Shown: piece by piece, positions 5,284 through 7,318 of the stretch | How the letters are laid out: each line of letters opens with the position of its first letter | Position numbering within the stretch: position 1 is the first letter of the stretch | Origin: Gammaproteobacteria bacterium | Lineage (GTDB): Bacteria > Pseudomonadota > Gammaproteobacteria > SZUA-229 | Assembly (NCBI GenBank): GCA_029879605.1 | Contig: JAOUQA010000096.1 | Coordinates: forward strand, 1 to 7,318 | Reading direction: 5' to 3' | DNA length: 7,318 nt | Translations under genes and position numbers: made by a program | The notes under the pieces: model-generated | The model's database searches: none | What the model saw: the letters and a program-made list of their open reading frames with translations, nothing else | Told to the model about the DNA's origin: nothing

Positions 5284-6231
5284 ATGTCAGAATTTGATCT
5301 TATTAACCAGTTTTTCAGGTCTATGCCACAACAACGCAATGATGTTGTGCTTGGCATAGGTGATGACTGTGCAATTTTGCAGGTGCCTGAGGGTAAACAA
5401 CTGGTGGTTTCTACTGATACGCTGGTGTCCGGTGTTCATTTTCCAGCGCAGACAGCAGCTCGCGATATCGGTTATAAATCACTGGCTGTTAACCTGAGTG
5501 ATCTGGCGGCGATGGGTGCTGACCCAGCGTGGGTGACTTTATGTTTGACCTTGCCTGAAAATGATCCAGTATGGTTAGAAGGCTTTGTTAAAGGTTTTTC
5601 TGAATTACTGGTCGAGCATAAATTGCAGCTCGTCGGTGGTGATACAACACACGGGCCTTTGAGTATTTCAGTGCATGTGAGTGGGTTTGTGCAGCCTGAA
5701 AAAGTGATGCGACGTGACAGAGCACAGCCAGGTGATTTGGTTTATGTCACAGGCACAATTGGTGATGCGGGTCTGGGTCTTGAAATGTTAAAGAAAAACA
5801 GTTCTGAAAAAAATACCTGTGTTATTAAGCTTAATCGACCAGAGCCCAGGAATTATTTTGCTCTGGCATTAAAAGAATTCTGTCACTGTGCTATTGATGT
5901 ATCGGATGGCCTGCTGGCTGATTTGCAGCATATCTGTGATGAAAGCCATTGCGGTGCTGAGTTGCTGGCTTCAGATATTCCCTTATCTAATGAGTTAAAA
6001 GAATATTATGGTGGTGAGGTTGATGTCAATAAGGTATTAACTGCCGGTGATGATTATGAATTATGTTTTACGGTTAATGAAAAATATAATCAGCGAGTTT
6101 TAGAAATAAGTAAAGAAACCGGCTTGCAAACAAGCTGTATTGGGAAAATTACAGAAGGCAGTCATGTTGTATGTTTAGATGAGCATAATGCTGTTATTGA
6201 AACATCAGTAATGGGTTATGAGCATTTTTAA
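5284..6231 (+). CDS. thiL: ThiL, thiamine-monophosphate kinase
   Basis: ThiL phosphorylates thiamine monophosphate with ATP to give the active cofactor thiamine diphosphate. The 315 residues match the usual length of this PurM-like, AIR-synthase-fold kinase. Magnesium and nucleotide motifs are intact: GIGDDCA (24-30), STDTLV (43-48), NLSDLAAMGADPAW from residue 70, VGGDTTHGPLS near 118-128, VTGTIGDAGLG around 157, AIDVSDGLLADL near 202-213, AGDDYELCF near 256, and the closing GYEHF. The start is set by the family N-terminus (S-E-F-D-L-I). No strong ribosome-binding site is seen. It stands 43 bp before pgpA on the same strand, and thiL-pgpA is a common pair, so the two are probably co-transcribed. 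Confidence 0.97.
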   Translation: MSEFDLINQFFRSMPQQRNDVVLGIGDDCAILQVPEGKQLVVSTDTLVSGVHFPAQTAARDIGYKSLAVNLSDLAAMGADPAWVTLCLTLPENDPVWLEGFVKGFSELLVEHKLQLVGGDTTHGPLSISVHVSGFVQPEKVMRRDRAQPGDLVYVTGTIGDAGLGLEMLKKNSSEKNTCVIKLNRPEPRNYFALALKEFCHCAIDVSDGLLADLQHICDESHCGAELLASDIPLSNELKEYYGGEVDVNKVLTAGDDYELCFTVNEKYNQRVLEISKETGLQTSCIGKITEGSHVVCLDEHNAVIETSVMGYEHF

Positions 6232-6274
6232 TTAGAGCTATCATCTCGAATAATATATTAATGTTTATAAAATA

Positions 6275-6757
6275 ATGAATAAAATTACTATCCCAGTTGC
6301 ATTGCTGAAGAACCCGATTCATTTTTTATCACTGGGTTTTGGTTCCGGTCTTATGCCATTTGCACCGGGTACGTTTGGTACTCTTGCTGCAATACCGGTT
6401 TACCTGTTGTTATGGAAGCTGAGTGTTCTGCATTATTCGCTGGTGGTACTGGTTTTATTTATTCTGGGTGTTTTTTTATGTCAGAAAACAAGTGATGAAC
6501 TGGGTGTGCATGACCATTCCGGAATTGTTTTTGATGAATTTGTTGGTTTCTTTATTACCATGATTGCAGTGCCCCATGACTGGAAATGGATTGTTACTGG
6601 TTTCGTACTGTTTCGATTATTTGATATTGTAAAGCCATGGCCTATTTCGTACCTGGATAAAAAAGTACACGGTGGCATGGGTATTATGCTCGATGATGTA
6701 CTGGCAGGTATATTTGCTCTTGGAGTTATGCACTTGCTCATTCTATATTTTAAATAA
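6275..6757 (+). CDS. pgpA: PgpA, phosphatidylglycerophosphatase A
   Basis: PgpA removes the phosphate from phosphatidylglycerophosphate to form phosphatidylglycerol at the inner membrane. At 160 residues it is the usual size. Visible landmarks are GFGSGLMPFAPGTFGTLAAIP (21-41), a hydrophobic span at 42-47 and another at 51-69, GVHDHSGIVFDEFVG (77-91) with the acidic pair D87-E88, FRLFDIVKPWPI (113-124), and HGGMGIMLDDVLAG (132-145) with D140-D141. These acidic residues are the likely metal and catalytic ligands. The last 15 residues are hydrophobic and probably membrane-embedded. The ATG at 6275 has no Shine-Dalgarno and overlaps the stop of a four-codon frame beginning at 6261. Coupling to that tiny frame is possible but unproven. 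Confidence 0.96.
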   Translation: MNKITIPVALLKNPIHFLSLGFGSGLMPFAPGTFGTLAAIPVYLLLWKLSVLHYSLVVLVLFILGVFLCQKTSDELGVHDHSGIVFDEFVGFFITMIAVPHDWKWIVTGFVLFRLFDIVKPWPISYLDKKVHGGMGIMLDDVLAGIFALGVMHLLILYFK

Positions 6758-6779
6758 CGAGCGAGTTATAAGGGCTGGC

Positions 6780-6807
6780 TGGTCATCTGGCTGTGGATTG
6801 CTATACT
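6780..6807 (+). promoter_or_regulatory. Extended -10 promoter for the aspartic protease gene
   Basis: TGCTATACT (6799-6807) is an extended -10 (TGn plus TATACT). TGGTCA (6780-6785, 4 of 6) lies 16 bp upstream of the hexamer. The start point would be near 6814, giving a leader of under 20 nt to the ATG at 6831. This suggests that the protease gene is not solely dependent on pgpA transcription. Confidence 0.5.
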
Positions 6808-6830
6808 CAGCGTTAAACTTTCTTATGTTT

Positions 6831-7318
6831 ATGATGAGATACTTTCAGCGCATTTTATTTAGTATAGTTTTTCTGGGCTTCAGCACGGCAGTCTATGCTG
6901 TTGAGCAGATCGAAGTGCAGGGGCTTTTTCCCGGCAAGGCAGTACTTCTGATTGACGGTAAAATGCATGTGCTGGCGACTGGAAGCATATCGCCAGAAGG
7001 TGTAAAGGTTATTTCTGCAGATAGCCGGTCAGCTGTACTGGAATTTAACGGTGTGCAGAAGACTTATCAGCTTGGCAATACCATTCATACCAATTTCAAA
7101 AAACCAGAATTTTTGCGCGAACAGATTTTTGCTAATTCACAGGGTATGTATCTAACCCATGGCACTATCAATGGGCGACAGGCTAAATTTCTTATTGATA
7201 CTGGAGCATCCATTGTTGCTATCAATTCTATTACTGCTAAACGATTAGGTATTAACTATGAAAAAGAGGGTAAGCCGATAAGGGCTGCTACCGCATCGGG
7301 TGTGGCAGACGGCTGGGG
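6831..7318 (+). CDS. Exported retropepsin-like aspartic protease, 3'-truncated by window edge
   Basis: The frame is open from 6831 to the window end, giving 162 complete residues. It starts with a signal peptide: R-Y-F-Q-R, a hydrophobic core at about 8-17, and a V-Y-A cleavage site near residue 23, so the product is probably periplasmic. Residues 24-90 form a small beta-rich domain (I-E-V-Q-G-L-F-P-G-K-A-V-L-L-I-D-G), seen in proteobacterial clan AA proteases. The protease domain begins near 105 (G-M-Y-L-T-H-G-T-I-N-G) and carries the catalytic motif LIDTGAS (121-127) with Asp123. This single-motif organisation indicates a retropepsin-type enzyme that works as a homodimer. Three in-frame ATGs are close together (6825, 6831, 6834); 6831 or 6834 gives the cleaner signal peptide. 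No Shine-Dalgarno is visible. The rest of the domain lies beyond the window. Substrate is unknown. Confidence 0.85.
   Translation, partial: MMRYFQRILFSIVFLGFSTAVYAVEQIEVQGLFPGKAVLLIDGKMHVLATGSISPEGVKVISADSRSAVLEFNGVQKTYQLGNTIHTNFKKPEFLREQIFANSQGMYLTHGTINGRQAKFLIDTGASIVAINSITAKRLGINYEKEGKPIRAATASGVADGW

Noticed and set aside
6471..6477. Seven-T run in pgpA as a frameshift or slippage site
   Set aside because: The zero frame continues through all conserved PgpA motifs, so the gene is intact and no shift is needed.
6736..6762. Hairpin GCTCATT / AACGAGC at the pgpA end as a terminator
   Set aside because: The stem has a mismatch and a long AT loop, and it is not followed by a T tract.

Overview
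The window is a stretch of bacterial chromosome, most likely from a gammaproteobacterium. The evidence is the order ribD - (extra gene) - ribE - ribB-type gene - ribH - nusB - thiL - pgpA, a common proteobacterial arrangement, together with protein sequences that read closest to gammaproteobacterial versions (RibH, ThiL and PgpA resemble the E. coli proteins along most of their length). I cannot name the genus. The DNA is moderately AT-rich and shows no insertion sequence, phage gene, tRNA, rRNA or CRISPR array.

Layout, left to right. Positions 1-814 hold the C-terminal three quarters of ribD, cut by the window edge. Positions 817-1389 hold a 190-residue protein of the HslV/proteasome-beta Ntn-hydrolase type, placed inside the riboflavin operon. 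It is followed by ribE (1389-2045, 1-nt overlap). After a 127-bp gap with a candidate promoter comes a RibBA-like protein (2173-3276) whose GTP cyclohydrolase II half has lost its zinc and catalytic residues (RibBX type). After a short gap with a second candidate promoter come ribH (3338-3811) and nusB (3811-4251), again overlapping by 1 nt. A gene on the minus strand (4341-5168) interrupts the cluster; it encodes an exported DUF4412-like protein with a methionine-rich repeat tail. The plus-strand run resumes with thiL (5284-6231) and pgpA (6275-6757). The window ends in the 5' part of an exported retropepsin-like aspartic protease gene (6831 onward) with its own extended -10 promoter.

How the genes work together. 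RibD, RibE, the RibB domain and RibH supply the steps from the GTP-derived pyrimidine and from ribulose 5-phosphate to riboflavin. The GTP cyclohydrolase II step must come from a gene outside the window. NusB is the antitermination factor that commonly travels with ribH. ThiL (thiamine diphosphate) and PgpA (phosphatidylglycerol) complete the usual housekeeping run. No FMN riboswitch is visible before the ribB-type gene. The most unusual item is the HslV-like hydrolase inside the riboflavin operon: it has the best ribosome-binding site in the window and is tightly coupled to ribE, yet has no known role in the pathway. The second is the Met-rich repeat protein between nusB and thiL.
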